NCBI GenBank assembly: GCA_947453885.1
Contig: CANGIF010000020.1
Coordinates: forward strand, 1-56,205
Length of the DNA stretch: 56,205 nt
Direction: 5' to 3'
From: Flavobacteriaceae bacterium
GTDB lineage: Bacteria > Bacteroidota > Bacteroidia > Flavobacteriales > Flavobacteriaceae
The position numbers were made by a program, and so were the translations under genes. Shown here piece by piece: positions 17,001 to 25,908 of this stretch (the stretch's first letter is position 1; every line of letters starts with the position of its first letter). The notes beneath the pieces were generated by a model. The model saw only the letters and a list, made by a program, of their open reading frames with translations. It was not told the DNA's origin and ran no database searches.

Positions 17001-19889
17001 ATTTGAAGGTGATGTTCCTGAACATATAGTTTGTGCTGATGAAACGGTACCTCCAACTGCGGTTGGGTCAGCTTGCATGAAAACACTACTTGAATTGGTT
17101 GTACAACTACCATTTGTAATGGTAACTCTATAGTATAAAGAATTTAATAAATTGGTTACTGTATATGAGCTTGAAGTTGACCCCGTATTTGTTAAGTTTG
17201 TAAATGTAGAATTGTTAGATGATGATTGCCAACGAATAGTTCCTACATTTCCTGTTAAAGTTAATACTGTAGCATTGGTTCCAGAACAAACAGTTGTTGC
17301 ACCACTTATTGACCCTGCACTAATCGTGTTAATTGAATTTACAACAGAAGCAGAAGTAGCAGGAGAACATGTGCCATTTGTTACAATTACTCTGTAATAT
17401 GTGGCTACTGACAAATTAACAGATGTGTACGTAGTTGAAGTAGCTCCTACTATATTTGAAAAATTAATGTTGTCTGTTGATGATTGCCATTGGATTGTAC
17501 CAGTTGAACCATTTAAAGTTAAAGTAGTACTATTTGTATTTGGACAAACAGTTGCAGCACCAGTAATTGATCCAGATGCAGAAATAGGGACTATAGTTGC
17601 TAAAACAGCAGTTCGTGTTGTTGAAATACAACCTGAATCTATTGCTTCTGCATAATAAGTAGTAGATGTAGAAATTGAAGGTGTAGTAAAAGACAATCCA
17701 GTTCCTAAAACAGTTCCATTAGTTGCTACTGAATACCAATTAACAGATCCTGAACTTGGAACTGCACTCAAACTAACAGTTCCTGTTCCGCATCTTGAAT
17801 TAGGTGAAGTAGTAACTATAGTTGGAATAGGATAAACGGAAGCTGTTCCAACCGAAATTGATGAAGAAGTCACACCAGTTGAAGTAATACTAATTGAACC
17901 AGAAACACCATCGATTGCATTTGATGCTAATCGAACATATATTGTAGTGTTTGCAACTGAACCAGACGACTGAGTAATAGTTAAGGTGTTAGTATAAGTT
18001 CCATTAGAAGTTAAACAAAGTTCGTATCCAGTTGGAGCAGTTATATCTAAATTATTCGTCAAACCCATTGCCGAAACTACAAAACTTTGAAAAGCAGAAA
18101 TCGACCCTGAACAACTACTAAAATTACTTAAAGTTCCTGTTGTCAAAATCGGTAATCTAAAACTAACATTAGTTGAATTGGTACTTAAAGTTCCGTTAAC
18201 CGAAAAAGTTAATGTAGCGTTTTCAACATTTGTACTACTTGTTAATATAGCTGTATAAGTTCCATTTGCATTATCTATGACAGTACCAAGAGTTCCTGCA
18301 GAAGTATAAATTAAAACGGTTCCTCCTGTTGTAACTAATGGTGTACCAGCTGCATCTTTTAATTGAACAGTTATTGTAGATGTTGAACTTCCATTTGCAA
18401 CTATTGAAGTTAATGAAGCACTAATGGTTGAATTATTAGCACTAGCAACGGTTGGAATAAATCCACAAATTGAAATTGATGGCGTTGAACTGCAATTCAA
18501 CAATAATGTTGTTGCTGAGGCTGTACCATTATTTCCTGTACCTCCATCGCCCATACTTCCATTTGTGTAATGACCTACATAACAGAATTGGTAAGTACCT
18601 TCTTTTAAATAAAGCATTGTATGACCACCAAGCTCTACATTAATTACCTTTCCACTTATATCTGCTGTTACACCCGGATTTACAGTTGCTTGAGTTGTTA
18701 AAGTACAAGTAGGACAATTTGTTGTTGGACTAGAAGCGTGACCATTATCAGATCTAGCTAACATTCCAGAACTATTATTTCCCCAAGTGTATAATTCTCC
18801 TGAAACAGTAACAGCAGCACAACCTGGATATGCAGCAGAAGATTCTTGAGCACTAAATGTTACTACATTCGTTAAATTATCACCTACAGTTGCACTCTTT
18901 TTTACTTGTACCCAGCTGGTTTTTTCAGTTGTAGTAAAATCACCACATTGTTTTTGGCTATTATCACCTAAAGAATAGATATTACCCGTTGTACTCAAAA
19001 CATAATAGGTTGGTTTAGTAGTTGTAGTAGTAGAAATACCACCTGTTACACCAATAACTTTTGGAGTAATACTTGCTCCAGACTCAGTTGGTAACGTCAT
19101 TAAGGTTGCATAATTTCTTGCCGCACTTGCTGTTCCATTTCCTAAATACGAACTATTACCCCATGTATATATTTGATTAGATGAGTTTTGGGCCACAAAA
19201 GCATTGTAAGTTAAATTACTAACTTGACCTCTTACTTCTGTAACATTTGTTAAATAAGTTGTACTGTTTATTTTAACACGTTTCCATTGACTTGTACCAG
19301 CTGTTGTTGCCGTACCCCCATTTGACTCTAACGCTAAAGAAGTTTGAGTCAACATCCAAACGTCACCAGAATTAGTTAATAAAACTAACGTTTGATAGGT
19401 AGCGAACATAGATTTAATATCTGTTGGCACCAATGTGCTTGGTAATCCATAAGTATTAAAACCATAAGTAGCATTGGTAGATGTTCTACCGAAAGCTGCT
19501 GTTGATTTTACTGTTGTAGTGGTACCTGAACTTCCTAAAACTTTTCCAACAACACCCCAAGCCCATAAACCTGAAGTTGTTAAAACCACAGCTTGATCAA
19601 CTGCTGTTCCTCCTCCTTGCCCACCAATTGCAGCTTTTAATACCGTTCCTGTTAGACCAGTAAAATTGGTTGCATTTATTTCCTTTGGAGCGTATAAATC
19701 GGCTGCACCAGTTGCAGACATAGACGATCCCCAAACCTCGTATTTACCATCATACGTTAATGCTACAGAAGAATGATAACCACTAATAATATTATCATAC
19801 TTGCTGTTAACATCACACTGCGCATGTGAATTTGAATACAAAAAGCCAAACAACGTAGCTAAGATAAAATTAAAAATATTTTTTTTCAT
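11031..19889 (-). CDS. Giant T9SS-secreted repeat protein with RCC1-like, invasin-type Ig and 18 tandem domains
   Basis: This 2952-residue protein starts with a signal peptide ending in SHAQ (about residue 23). Residues about 26-460 hold RCC1-like propeller repeats (LWAWG, IYTWGNSS, IYSLGDNS, LYTWGNNSS). Residues about 478-575 form a Big_1/invasin-type Ig domain, followed by two more beta-sandwich segments. About 767-2411 are 18 tandem repeats. The next 450 residues are a beta-rich region common in flavobacterial surface proteins (VWDGSTWSNGEPSD). The last 75 or so residues are a T9SS sorting domain (NVKVFDIRGRLLVEKK). It is probably exported by T9SS and attached to the surface or released, perhaps for adhesion. 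It is monocistronic, with its own terminator. The substrate or ligand is unknown. Confidence 0.93.
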   Translation of the reverse strand: MKKNIFNFILATLFGFLYSNSHAQCDVNSKYDNIISGYHSSVALTYDGKYEVWGSSMSATGAADLYAPKEINATNFTGLTGTVLKAAIGGQGGGTAVDQAVVLTTSGLWAWGVVGKVLGSSGTTTTVKSTAAFGRTSTNATYGFNTYGLPSTLVPTDIKSMFATYQTLVLLTNSGDVWMLTQTSLALESNGGTATTAGTSQWKRVKINSTTYLTNVTEVRGQVSNLTYNAFVAQNSSNQIYTWGNSSYLGNGTASAARNYATLMTLPTESGASITPKVIGVTGGISTTTTTKPTYYVLSTTGNIYSLGDNSQKQCGDFTTTEKTSWVQVKKSATVGDNLTNVVTFSAQESSAAYPGCAAVTVSGELYTWGNNSSGMLARSDNGHASSPTTNCPTCTLTTQATVNPGVTADISGKVINVELGGHTMLYLKEGTYQFCYVGHYTNGSMGDGGTGNNGTASATTLLLNCSSTPSISICGFIPTVASANNSTISASLTSIVANGSSTSTITVQLKDAAGTPLVTTGGTVLIYTSAGTLGTVIDNANGTYTAILTSSTNVENATLTFSVNGTLSTNSTNVSFRLPILTTGTLSNFSSCSGSISAFQSFVVSAMGLTNNLDITAPTGYELCLTSNGTYTNTLTITQSSGSVANTTIYVRLASNAIDGVSGSISITSTGVTSSSISVGTASVYPIPTIVTTSPNSRCGTGTVSLSAVPSSGSVNWYSVATNGTVLGTGLSFTTPSISTSTTYYAEAIDSGCISTTRTAVLATIVPISASGSITGAATVCPNTNSTTLTLNGSTGTIQWQSSTDNINFSNIVGATSTTYTSVNLSVATYYRVIVTNGTCSPATSASVVNSINTISAGSISGATTVCSGTNATVLTLTGNVGTIRWQSSSNNSTFTNLTNTGSTSSSYTVTNLLNSLYYRVTITNGSCTTNSSSVFMQADPTAVGGTVSSAQTICSGTSPSNLILTGNTGNVVKWQSATNSGFTAGLTDIANTSTTLTGTQIGSLTANTYFRAVLKSGVCTTTANSSSVLITVNALTVGGTVSSDQTICSGSSPASLSLAGYAGSIVKWQKATDALFTTPIDIVSTSATLTSATIGALTATTYFRAVVQSGVCSLAYSTNYVTISVSATTIGGTVSSDQTICTGSAPANLTLTGNNGNVVRWERSTSSTFSTSLITIASTSNTLSSATMGALTTGTYFYRSVVKNGSCLNTNSSNYVTISVSGNAAAGTVSGSATVCSGTNNSIITSSGTITTTRQWQSSTDNLTFTDISGQSGTTYTATNLTATTYFRVKAVNVACTAYSTSVTVTVTPVSLAGTISGASSVCTTTNTNTLTLTGNRGSIQWQSSTDNITFNNVTGQTSTTYTITNQPATRYYRVLVTNSICSAATSTSFAVTIDSNSVGGTTASAQTICSGTSPANITLSSQTGSVSKWQSATDAAFTTPVDLISTSTTLTGAVVGSLTSSTYLRAVVKNGSCASANSAAVLVTVNPGSVGGSISTNQSLCYGTTPSTLTLSGNNGTIVKWQRATDSAFTSTTDIAVTTATLSGSNLISTVGSTYYRAVVQYSSCPVAYSSYAVIAIYANSNGGTLTPNQTICSGTNPADITLSGNVGSVVKWQKATNSSFTTPIDISSTSNVLLGSTIGNLTQTTYFRAVVQNGACLSVNSASVVVTVNSITNAGTVASDEHVGYNTAPTSLILTGSNGAILYWQKALDATFTSPTTIYVTSNVLSDLQIGNLTESTYFRAIVQNGSCSASASTSILVTVDAMTEGGVAINNQSICYNSQPNDLQVTNNVGTVIRWEKDTVDTFPNPTTINSTSTTLTSAEIGNLTATTHFRAVVQNGLSAPDNSSHLTITVSPTTIGGSVSPDQSICTGSQPTDLNLSGHVGNVLKWQKDTNYTFSNPIDITSSNSVVLTSENIGILTTTTYFRAVVQSDNCSVAYSTYATITVSTPSIGGVVSNDQTVCSGTSPEAVSISNQTGNVIKWQSATDSAFNYPIDLSIAASTLQSNEIGNLSQTTYFRAVVQNGGCASVNSTNFVTISTNPISVGGSVSAPQTICYGNHPTTLNLSGYSGTIVKWQKATDALFTSPSDLNSITATLPGTSIGNLYETTYFRAVIKNGICNEAYSDYTTVTVIPLSVGGIVSSNQTICENTQPSDISLSNNVGSIVKWQSSSNVNFTNPTDITSTATVLSGAVIGNLASTTYFRAIVQNGTCSSSNSNYVTISTTSSIGGSVSSSQQICFGSAPSDLVLNGNNGNVIKWQKATDEFFTNPTDIASTSTTLSSVTIGNLTEITYFRAVVHNGTCSDAYSNSAIISIYETPVAGTVSGDQVICSGTQPTTDLILTGNVGTILKWQKSTDYLFSNPIDIANDSDTLTGVTIGNVFTTTFFRAVIQNGECTPVYSTFATVSIIATVWDGSTWSNGEPSDINITKSIVFTGNYTGAVNLYGCTMWVTNGANVVLNTGFNITTIGAITVDSGSTFVMENDSNILQLTDATNSGTVTVKRKSSPLFRLDYTLWSSPVLGSQTLFDFSPLTANVLPNNRRFYTYNTLTNLYNMVDPNQTTFGIGKGYLIRMPNNWIPFNGPDSLTPGTNLPARYNGSFVGTLNNGPYTVSGLVDGGSTDFRYNSVGNPYPSTIQIPEFISQNQNTIDGTIWLWRKTNDMYNSTSYSTCTSAGCTRNNGHTFYFDDNLISVGQGFMVRVKPNQSTLNFTNSMRIGDNVDQFFRTSQKNRFWLDTTNSSGIKYGQLMIAYVPNGTNNYDDGLDGVYINDSQTALTSVVEGKELTINARPLFDVTDVAPVQFRTDSGDNYTISINRTEGIFSGNQDILIRDNQLGITQSLKTGGYTFASTDGTFANRFDILYQNTTLTTNTPKFSEESVIVYKNQGSIHINAGATVIDNVKVFDIRGRLLVEKKKVNATQIALDSAAIGNQVLLVQITSDTQSVVTKKVMN
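12655..17590 (-). repeat. 18 tandem domain repeats of about 274 bp in the giant surface protein
   Basis: The consensus protein unit runs GGTVSSDQTICSG, then a block like VVKWQKATD, then IGNLTATTYFRAVVQNG-x-C and TVTV. I count 18 units. They vary between about 86 and 95 residues and are clearly divergent at DNA level, so they are old. Units 1, 2, 6 and 7 form a subtype with IQWQSSTDN in place of VVKWQKATD. Each unit has one Cys near the start and one near the end, except units 11 and 12. The edges given are approximate. Confidence 0.9.
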
Positions 19890-20345
19890 TTTTTGGAATT
19901 TTAAAGTATTAGTAAAACCAGTTATTCTTAAATTTACAACACTTATTACTTTATTATAATTTTGTTAATTAAAAATTTTTATTTGTTATATTTAATGTCA
20001 ATATTTGTAAATAAATAGTATTATATATTAAGCTGAAATAGTATGCAAAATTACAATTGTTTTGTTTATTTGACAGTAAACTTGGGCGTAAATTAAGAAT
20101 AGTTTAATTAAAGTTGATAACTACATCGTTTTCGTTTTGTTTTTTCTGATTTAAAGTATAGAAATTTAAACTATATTATTTTTTTATACTTCTAAAAATA
20201 TAAATCATATTCTAAATCTTAGATAACTTATAATTGCTATAATTTAGTACAAATGTAGTTTGGTAAATGATTTAAAATAATTTTAATCGTTTAATGGTAT
20301 GTTTGTGTAGATGAATAGTAAAAATAGTTCGATGAATTGAAAGAA
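19890..20345. other. 456-bp AT-rich intergenic region before the giant gene
   Basis: No gene is seen here. It must hold the promoter of the giant surface-protein gene. Minus-strand -7 matches are TAATTTTG (20046-20053) and TACATTTG (20250-20257), both without a well-placed TTG. No clear hairpin terminator for the upstream kinase gene was found. Confidence 0.5.
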
Positions 20346-21725
20346 TTATATCAGAAACTTTAAAAAAACAGTTGTTCCAACCTGTTCTTGACTTTCTATT
20401 TCAATACAGACATTTAATAAGTGACATAACCTTTTAACTATTGAAAGCCCCAAACCAGTTCCTTTAATATCAGGATGATTAAATTCGTTTGAACGATAAA
20501 AAGTGTCGAATATTTTATTTAAATCAGCTTTAGGGATTCCAATTCCGTTGTCTTCTATGCTACAAACAGTATATTGTTTTTCTCTATATAGTTTAATGGT
20601 TACATTAGAATCTTGTCTGGAATATTTTAAGGCATTAGAAATACAATTTGTTAAAATAACTCCAACCAAATGATCGTCTGAAAGTATATAAAAATCATCC
20701 GAAAAATCTAAAATAGTTGTAATGTTCTTTGTTTTAATTTTCTGAGCAAATCGTGTTATAACATCTGCGATTGAACTATTAAGACAAATTGAATTATTTT
20801 GTAAATCTTGTCTTTGATTTTCATAGCGTGCCAATAATAACATGTTTGTTATTAAGGTATTCAATCGATCTATTTCAGAAACACAAAAATTGATTTTGTC
20901 TTCATATTCTTCCATAGTTCTAGGTTTTCTTATCAAGACTTCTAATGTTCCTTTTATAATTGCTAATGGAGTTCTGAGTTCATGCGAGGTATCAGAAGTT
21001 AGTTGTTTTTCTCGTTCAACTGCATTTTGAATTCTGTCTAAAAGCTCATTTATTGTTTGTGCAAGTGTAAAAAGTTCGTCTTTATTTTCGGGTAAATCAA
21101 TCCTTGAATTTAAATTTTCTTGAGAAATTTTTTGAGAAGTTTCAATTATATTTCTAATAGGTTTAATTGTTTTACCTGCTATAAATCGAGCAACAAAAAA
21201 TAAAGATGACAATACAATTGGATACAGTAGAAAAAGAATATTTCTCAAATTACTTAGAACTGCAGAAGATTCGTCCAAAGAAACAGCAACTAACAAATAG
21301 CCTTTTATTTCATGCTTTAAAAATAACGGAACTTGTGTTTGTCGAATTAATTTTCCTGTTAATTTTAAATCTTTATAGATTACTTGAAAAGAATTTTTAG
21401 TAAATGAGAGGTTTTTAGATTTTAAATTTTCGGATTTTTCAATAACTTTTCCATCAATTGAAGTAAGTTCTAAAAAAACAGGATTTACTGAGACATCGCT
21501 ATGTTCATGTTGTTCCCATTCTGATTTATTGATAAAATGAATACCCCCTTTTGATATTTCTAATTTCTCTAAATATTCACTTACTTCATAACTTATTTTT
21601 TCGTTAACTTCCTTATACACTGTAAATGCTACAATATAATAAATAACTAAAAAAACAGCGAAAATAAGTAAGGCTGTGGAAATTATATAATTAAATGCAA
21701 TTCTGTTTTTTAATGAAAAATTCAT
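20346..21725 (-). CDS. Two-component sensor histidine kinase
   Basis: This 459-residue kinase has two membrane helices (about 10-32 and 162-183) enclosing a periplasmic sensor of about 130 residues. A HAMP linker follows (about 184-236), then the dimerisation/phosphoacceptor region TSDTSHELRTPLA with His248. The ATP-binding domain has an N box around Asn360-Asn364, DNGIGI (392-397) and GTGLGLSIV (422-430). The periplasmic part has a short His-rich patch (EQHEHSD, residues 71-77). Family resemblance is to CusS/CzcS-type kinases, so a metal signal is possible but unproven. It lies 6 bases after the regulator gene and is co-transcribed with it. Confidence 0.93.
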   Translation of the reverse strand: MNFSLKNRIAFNYIISTALLIFAVFLVIYYIVAFTVYKEVNEKISYEVSEYLEKLEISKGGIHFINKSEWEQHEHSDVSVNPVFLELTSIDGKVIEKSENLKSKNLSFTKNSFQVIYKDLKLTGKLIRQTQVPLFLKHEIKGYLLVAVSLDESSAVLSNLRNILFLLYPIVLSSLFFVARFIAGKTIKPIRNIIETSQKISQENLNSRIDLPENKDELFTLAQTINELLDRIQNAVEREKQLTSDTSHELRTPLAIIKGTLEVLIRKPRTMEEYEDKINFCVSEIDRLNTLITNMLLLARYENQRQDLQNNSICLNSSIADVITRFAQKIKTKNITTILDFSDDFYILSDDHLVGVILTNCISNALKYSRQDSNVTIKLYREKQYTVCSIEDNGIGIPKADLNKIFDTFYRSNEFNHPDIKGTGLGLSIVKRLCHLLNVCIEIESQEQVGTTVFLKFLI

Positions 21726-21731
21726 ACTTCT

Positions 21732-22403
21732 CTATTTTGAATCATTAGCTATGTAACCTACGCCACGAATAGTTTTAATACTTTCATCTTCCTTTTTTAG
21801 CTTTAGTTTTTTTCTAATGGCATTCATAAAAACATCAATTACGCCAGTATCGTAGTCAAAATGAATGTCCCAAACGTCTTTAATAATTTGTAATCTAGTA
21901 CAAACGGTTCCTTTATTTTTCATGAGATATTCCAACAAACTAAATTCTTTATGAGTTAAAAAAACTTCTTCATTATTGTTAAAAACTCTATGTGTCTTTG
22001 TATTCAATTCAATTGAATTTAAAAGATAAATCTCATGCGATGTATCATTTGATTTTAACTGCAATTGGATTCTTAAAAGTAATTCTTCAAATGAAAATGG
22101 TTTTTTTATATAATCATTTGCCCCGGCTTTTAAACCTTCAATTGTTTCTTGAACCGTATCTTTTGCTGTTAAAAACAAAATAGGGGTTGATGTATCTTTA
22201 ATTCTAATGGCTTTACACAATTCAATTCCAGACATTTTTGGCATCATCCAATCCAACAAAATCAAATTAAAATCTTGTTTTTGAGTCAATTCAAAACCAG
22301 ACAATCCATCCATAGCAGTTGTCACATCAAATCCCTCTTCTTCTAAACCTTGTTTTAAGAATTGCACAATTCCTACTTCATCTTCTACAATTAATATCTT
22401 CAT
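21732..22403 (-). CDS. OmpR-family response regulator
   Basis: This 223-residue regulator has a receiver domain with the acidic pair Glu7/Asp8, phosphoacceptor Asp51 (LLDWMMP), Thr79 and Lys101. Residues about 125-220 form a winged-helix DNA-binding domain ending in the family-typical TIRGVGYIA. It is the partner of the kinase encoded 6 bases downstream. CusR/RprY-like regulators often control metal or envelope-stress genes. The phased CTTAAG hexamers at 10833-10871 have the right geometry for such a protein, which is an inference. A minus-strand -7 element TAAATTTG lies at 22467-22474, and a palindrome ATTAAGCTTAAT at 22424-22435 sits in the leader. Confidence 0.94.
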   Translation of the reverse strand: MKILIVEDEVGIVQFLKQGLEEEGFDVTTAMDGLSGFELTQKQDFNLILLDWMMPKMSGIELCKAIRIKDTSTPILFLTAKDTVQETIEGLKAGANDYIKKPFSFEELLLRIQLQLKSNDTSHEIYLLNSIELNTKTHRVFNNNEEVFLTHKEFSLLEYLMKNKGTVCTRLQIIKDVWDIHFDYDTGVIDVFMNAIRKKLKLKKEDESIKTIRGVGYIANDSK

Positions 22404-22624
22404 ATACTTTTAAATTTATTTAGATTAAGCTTAATTTATAACCTTGAATTATAAAATTTAGAAAAACAAATTTACTTAATTTTAAATGGGTTTTTAGTTT
22501 CATTTCTTATTTGTTTCTTAATCCTGAATAAAACGTATCCGCTATTTGCTATTTTATTATTTATTTATGAATCTTAATTTAATTTTGATAGTCTGATTTA
22601 TTATTTTTGGCAAAATTTTAAAAT

Positions 22625-22885
22625 ATGCAAAACGCTTCTTTTACAGGATTAATCGAATTGTTACTTGAAATACTTCTTTTTTACTATGTTCTTAAGTTTG
22701 TAATCCGATTATTTTTCCCCATTGTAGTTAAAAAAGTTGTTGAAAAAGCAAGTCAAAATTTTCAACAAAACTATAAAAACCATCAAGATCAAACAGCCCA
22801 AAATTCTAATCAAACCAATCAAAATTCAAAACCAAAAGCAAGTAAAGTTGTAGGAGAATACGTTGATTTTGAAGAAATAGACTAA
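22625..22885 (+). CDS. DUF4834 family small membrane protein
   Basis: This 86-residue protein has one N-terminal hydrophobic stretch (about 8-36), a basic segment (VVKKVVEK), a Gln/Asn-rich linker and an acidic end (GEYVDFEEID). This layout matches the DUF4834 family of Bacteroidota, which has no known function. It lies 49 bases before the YfhO-like gene and is probably co-transcribed with it. TATTTTTG at 22602-22609 is a likely -7 element. Confidence 0.8.
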   Translation: MQNASFTGLIELLLEILLFYYVLKFVIRLFFPIVVKKVVEKASQNFQQNYKNHQDQTAQNSNQTNQNSKPKASKVVGEYVDFEEID

Positions 22886-22934
22886 GTTTGCATCCAACAA
22901 ATCCTTTTTTGCATCTCAAAAAGAAAATACTTAC

Positions 22935-25361
22935 ATGAAAAACCTTTCTAAAGTTTATCCTCATTTACTAGCTTTTGTTAGTTTTATTATTATTGCATTA
23001 CTATACTTTTATCCTGTATTACAAGGTCAAAAAATTTACCAATCTGATATTGTACAATATACTGGAATGGCAAAAGAACAAATTGATTTTAGAGCAAAAG
23101 AAGACACTGAACCTTATTGGACTAACAGTGCTTTTGGAGGTATGCCTACCTACCAATTAGGTGCAAAATATCCTCATAATTATATCAAAACTATTGATGA
23201 ATTAATTCGATTTTTACCAAGACCCGCAGACTATTTAATGCTTTATTTTGGATGTTTCTACATTTTATTATTGGTTTTAAAAGCTGACCCTCTAAAAGCA
23301 TTTATTGGTGCTTTGGCTTTTGGATTTTCAACCTATTTGATCATAATTTTAGGTGTGGGACATAATGCAAAAGCGCATGCAATAGCATACATGCCTTTGG
23401 TAATTGCAGGAATTCTTTTGGTTTTCAAAAAAAGATACCTATGGGGAGGCATTCTAACAATGCTTGCTACTGCCTTAGAAATAAATGCAAATCATATTCA
23501 AATGACGTATTATTTGTTATTTCTAATAGCACCTATATCAATTTACTACACAATCAAAGCATTTAAAAATAAAGAACAGAAAGAACTTGTTGCTATATTT
23601 GGAATTTTCATAATAGCAAGTGTGTTAGCTCTTGGTGCCAATGCTACAAGTTTATTAGCAACCGCAGAATATGCTAAAACTAGTACCAGAGATAAAAGCG
23701 AATTAACTTTTACACCTGATGGAAAAAAAAGTGAGTCCAAAAATGCCATGACAAACGATTACATTACGGAATACAGTTATGGAATTGCTGAAAGTTTTAA
23801 CCTAATTGCTCCTCGCCTATTTGGTGGATCGAACAATGAAAAGCTGGGTTCCGATTCTAGTTCTTATGATTTTATTTCTAAACAAGGAGCAAATGAGGAA
23901 GAAGCAAAAGATTTTACGGCTAGCTTGCCAACGTATTGGGGAGATCAACCAATTGTTGCAGCTCCAGCATATATTGGCTGTATCGTATTTTTCTTAGCTC
24001 TTATTGGAGTAATAGCTGATAAACGAAAAATAAAATACGCATTTATAGCTGGTGCTATACTGTCATTATTTCTCTCATGGGGGAAAAACATTGGATTTTT
24101 AACTAATTTTTGTATTGAGTATATTCCGATGTATAACAAATTTAGAGCGGTTTCATCTATACAAGTTATTTTGGAATTATGTTTACCTGTATTAGCTATA
24201 ATGGGATTAACTTCTTTTTTTAAAATAGAAAAAGAAACCCAGTGGAAAGTACTTTTAAAAGCTAGTGGAATTGGAATTGGACTTGTAACCATTTTATTTT
24301 TAATTAGAGGTATGTTTAACTATGCTGGGGGAAACGACATTTTTTATGTTCAGCAATATGGTGAAATGGGTCGTCCTTTTATAGATGCGCTTAAGGAAGA
24401 TAGAAAAACAATGTACATTGCTGATTTGCTACGTTCAGGTTTTTTAATACTGGTGGTAGCAACTTTACTTTGGCTAAATATTAAAAACAGAATTGCACAA
24501 AACACAGCTGTGATGCTAATTGGTTGTATCATGATAGGAGATTTATTTCTAGTTGACAAAAATTATTTAGACAATAAAAGTTTTGTGGGAGCTAGAGAAG
24601 TTGAAGAACCGTTTCAACCTTCAGCAGCAGATTTAGAAATTAAAAAAGACACGACAATATTTCGAGTATTTGAAATTTCAGGAAACATGTCAAGTGCAAG
24701 AAGTTCCTTTTTTCATCAATCTATTGGAGGATATAGTGCTGTTAAGCCTAGAAGAATGCAACAACTTTTCGATTATCAAATTGCAAAAAGTAATATGGAA
24801 GTTTTAAATATGCTTAATGTAAAATACATCATTAAAACTGGAAAAGATGGTACAGATTTTGCAATTCCAAATCCATATGCAAATGGTAATGCTTGGTTTG
24901 TAAATTCTATCAAAAAAGTTACTAATGCAGACAAAGAAATGAAAGCATTGGATAAAATTGAATCACAAAAAGTAGCCATAATAAACCAAAGTGAATTTAG
25001 CACCTTTACTAACAAAACTACATTTTCAAAAGATTCTACTGCAACAATTTCTTTAGAAAAATACAAACCGAATGTTTTAACTTACAAAACAAATAATCCA
25101 AAAGAAGGATTGGCAATATTTTCTGAAATGTATTACAAAAATGGATGGAATGCTTATTTAGATGGAAAATTGACTCCACATTTTAGAGCAGATTATGTTT
25201 TGAGAGCACTAATTGTACCTGCGGGGAAACATACCATAACTTTTAAATTTGAACCTCAAGTAGTAAAAACAGGTAGCATTATTTCTTTAATAAGTTCTTT
25301 ATTAATAGTACTTTCAATTATTACAGGAGTTTATTTTGAAAGAAAAAAACAATCCAATTAA
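22935..25361 (+). CDS. YfhO-like polytopic membrane protein
   Basis: This 808-residue protein has about a dozen hydrophobic helices. The first is at 12-30, and a large extracytoplasmic loop follows it (about 31-90). The C-terminal third is soluble and carries the YfhO-type signature YYKNGWNAYLDGK, then a final membrane helix (about 780-800). YfhO proteins look like GT-C-type, lipid-linked sugar glycosyltransferases of the envelope. Whether this one transfers sugars is inferred from the family. The next gene starts 10 bases after its stop. Confidence 0.8.
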   Translation: MKNLSKVYPHLLAFVSFIIIALLYFYPVLQGQKIYQSDIVQYTGMAKEQIDFRAKEDTEPYWTNSAFGGMPTYQLGAKYPHNYIKTIDELIRFLPRPADYLMLYFGCFYILLLVLKADPLKAFIGALAFGFSTYLIIILGVGHNAKAHAIAYMPLVIAGILLVFKKRYLWGGILTMLATALEINANHIQMTYYLLFLIAPISIYYTIKAFKNKEQKELVAIFGIFIIASVLALGANATSLLATAEYAKTSTRDKSELTFTPDGKKSESKNAMTNDYITEYSYGIAESFNLIAPRLFGGSNNEKLGSDSSSYDFISKQGANEEEAKDFTASLPTYWGDQPIVAAPAYIGCIVFFLALIGVIADKRKIKYAFIAGAILSLFLSWGKNIGFLTNFCIEYIPMYNKFRAVSSIQVILELCLPVLAIMGLTSFFKIEKETQWKVLLKASGIGIGLVTILFLIRGMFNYAGGNDIFYVQQYGEMGRPFIDALKEDRKTMYIADLLRSGFLILVVATLLWLNIKNRIAQNTAVMLIGCIMIGDLFLVDKNYLDNKSFVGAREVEEPFQPSAADLEIKKDTTIFRVFEISGNMSSARSSFFHQSIGGYSAVKPRRMQQLFDYQIAKSNMEVLNMLNVKYIIKTGKDGTDFAIPNPYANGNAWFVNSIKKVTNADKEMKALDKIESQKVAIINQSEFSTFTNKTTFSKDSTATISLEKYKPNVLTYKTNNPKEGLAIFSEMYYKNGWNAYLDGKLTPHFRADYVLRALIVPAGKHTITFKFEPQVVKTGSIISLISSLLIVLSIITGVYFERKKQSN

Positions 25362-25371
25362 ATATTATTCC

Positions 25372-25875
25372 TTGACGAAAATATTACTTCTATCAGACAC
25401 ACACAGTCACATTGATGATACGATGTTAAAATATGTACATCAAGCTGACGAAATATGGCATGCTGGCGATATTGGAAATTTAGAAGTAACTGACAAACTA
25501 AAATTACTTAAACCATTAAGAGCAGTCTTTGGTAATATAGATGACAATACTACTCGAATGGAATTCCCATTACACAACCGATTTCTATGTGAAGCTGTTG
25601 ATGTTTGGATTACACATATTGGCGGGTATCCCGGAAAATATAATCCAGTATTAAAAAACGAACTTATTAACAATCCTCCAAAACTTTTTATATGCGGTCA
25701 TTCACATATACTAAAAGTTGCTTTTGACAAACAAAACCAATTCCTCTATATGAACCCCGGTGCAGCAGGCTTAAGTGGTTTTCATCAAATACGAACAATG
25801 CTTAGGTTTGAAATAGATAAGGATACAATTTCAAAGTTAGAAATTATAGAGTTGGGCAAAAAGTTTAAAAATTAA
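25372..25875 (+). CDS. YfcE-type metallophosphoesterase
   Basis: This 167-residue calcineurin-like phosphoesterase shows the metal-binding motifs LLSDTHSH, WHAGDIGN, FGNIDD, THIGGYPG and CGHSH. Enzymes of this group hydrolyse phosphodiesters with Mn or similar ions in the cytoplasm. The start is a choice between two TTG codons. TTG at 25336 would overlap the upstream gene by 26 bases. TTG at 25372 gives the family-typical beginning (M)TKILLLSDTH and no overlap, so I chose it. The physiological substrate is unknown. Confidence 0.88.
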   Translation: MTKILLLSDTHSHIDDTMLKYVHQADEIWHAGDIGNLEVTDKLKLLKPLRAVFGNIDDNTTRMEFPLHNRFLCEAVDVWITHIGGYPGKYNPVLKNELINNPPKLFICGHSHILKVAFDKQNQFLYMNPGAAGLSGFHQIRTMLRFEIDKDTISKLEIIELGKKFKN

Positions 25876-25908
25876 TAGAGAAATTAAGTATATGTTAATG
25901 GGTAAGTT

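Noticed and set aside
13009..17655. Plus-strand ORFs inside the giant surface-protein gene
   Set aside because: They are antisense shadows of the repeats, with hydrophobic, low-complexity translations and no start signals.
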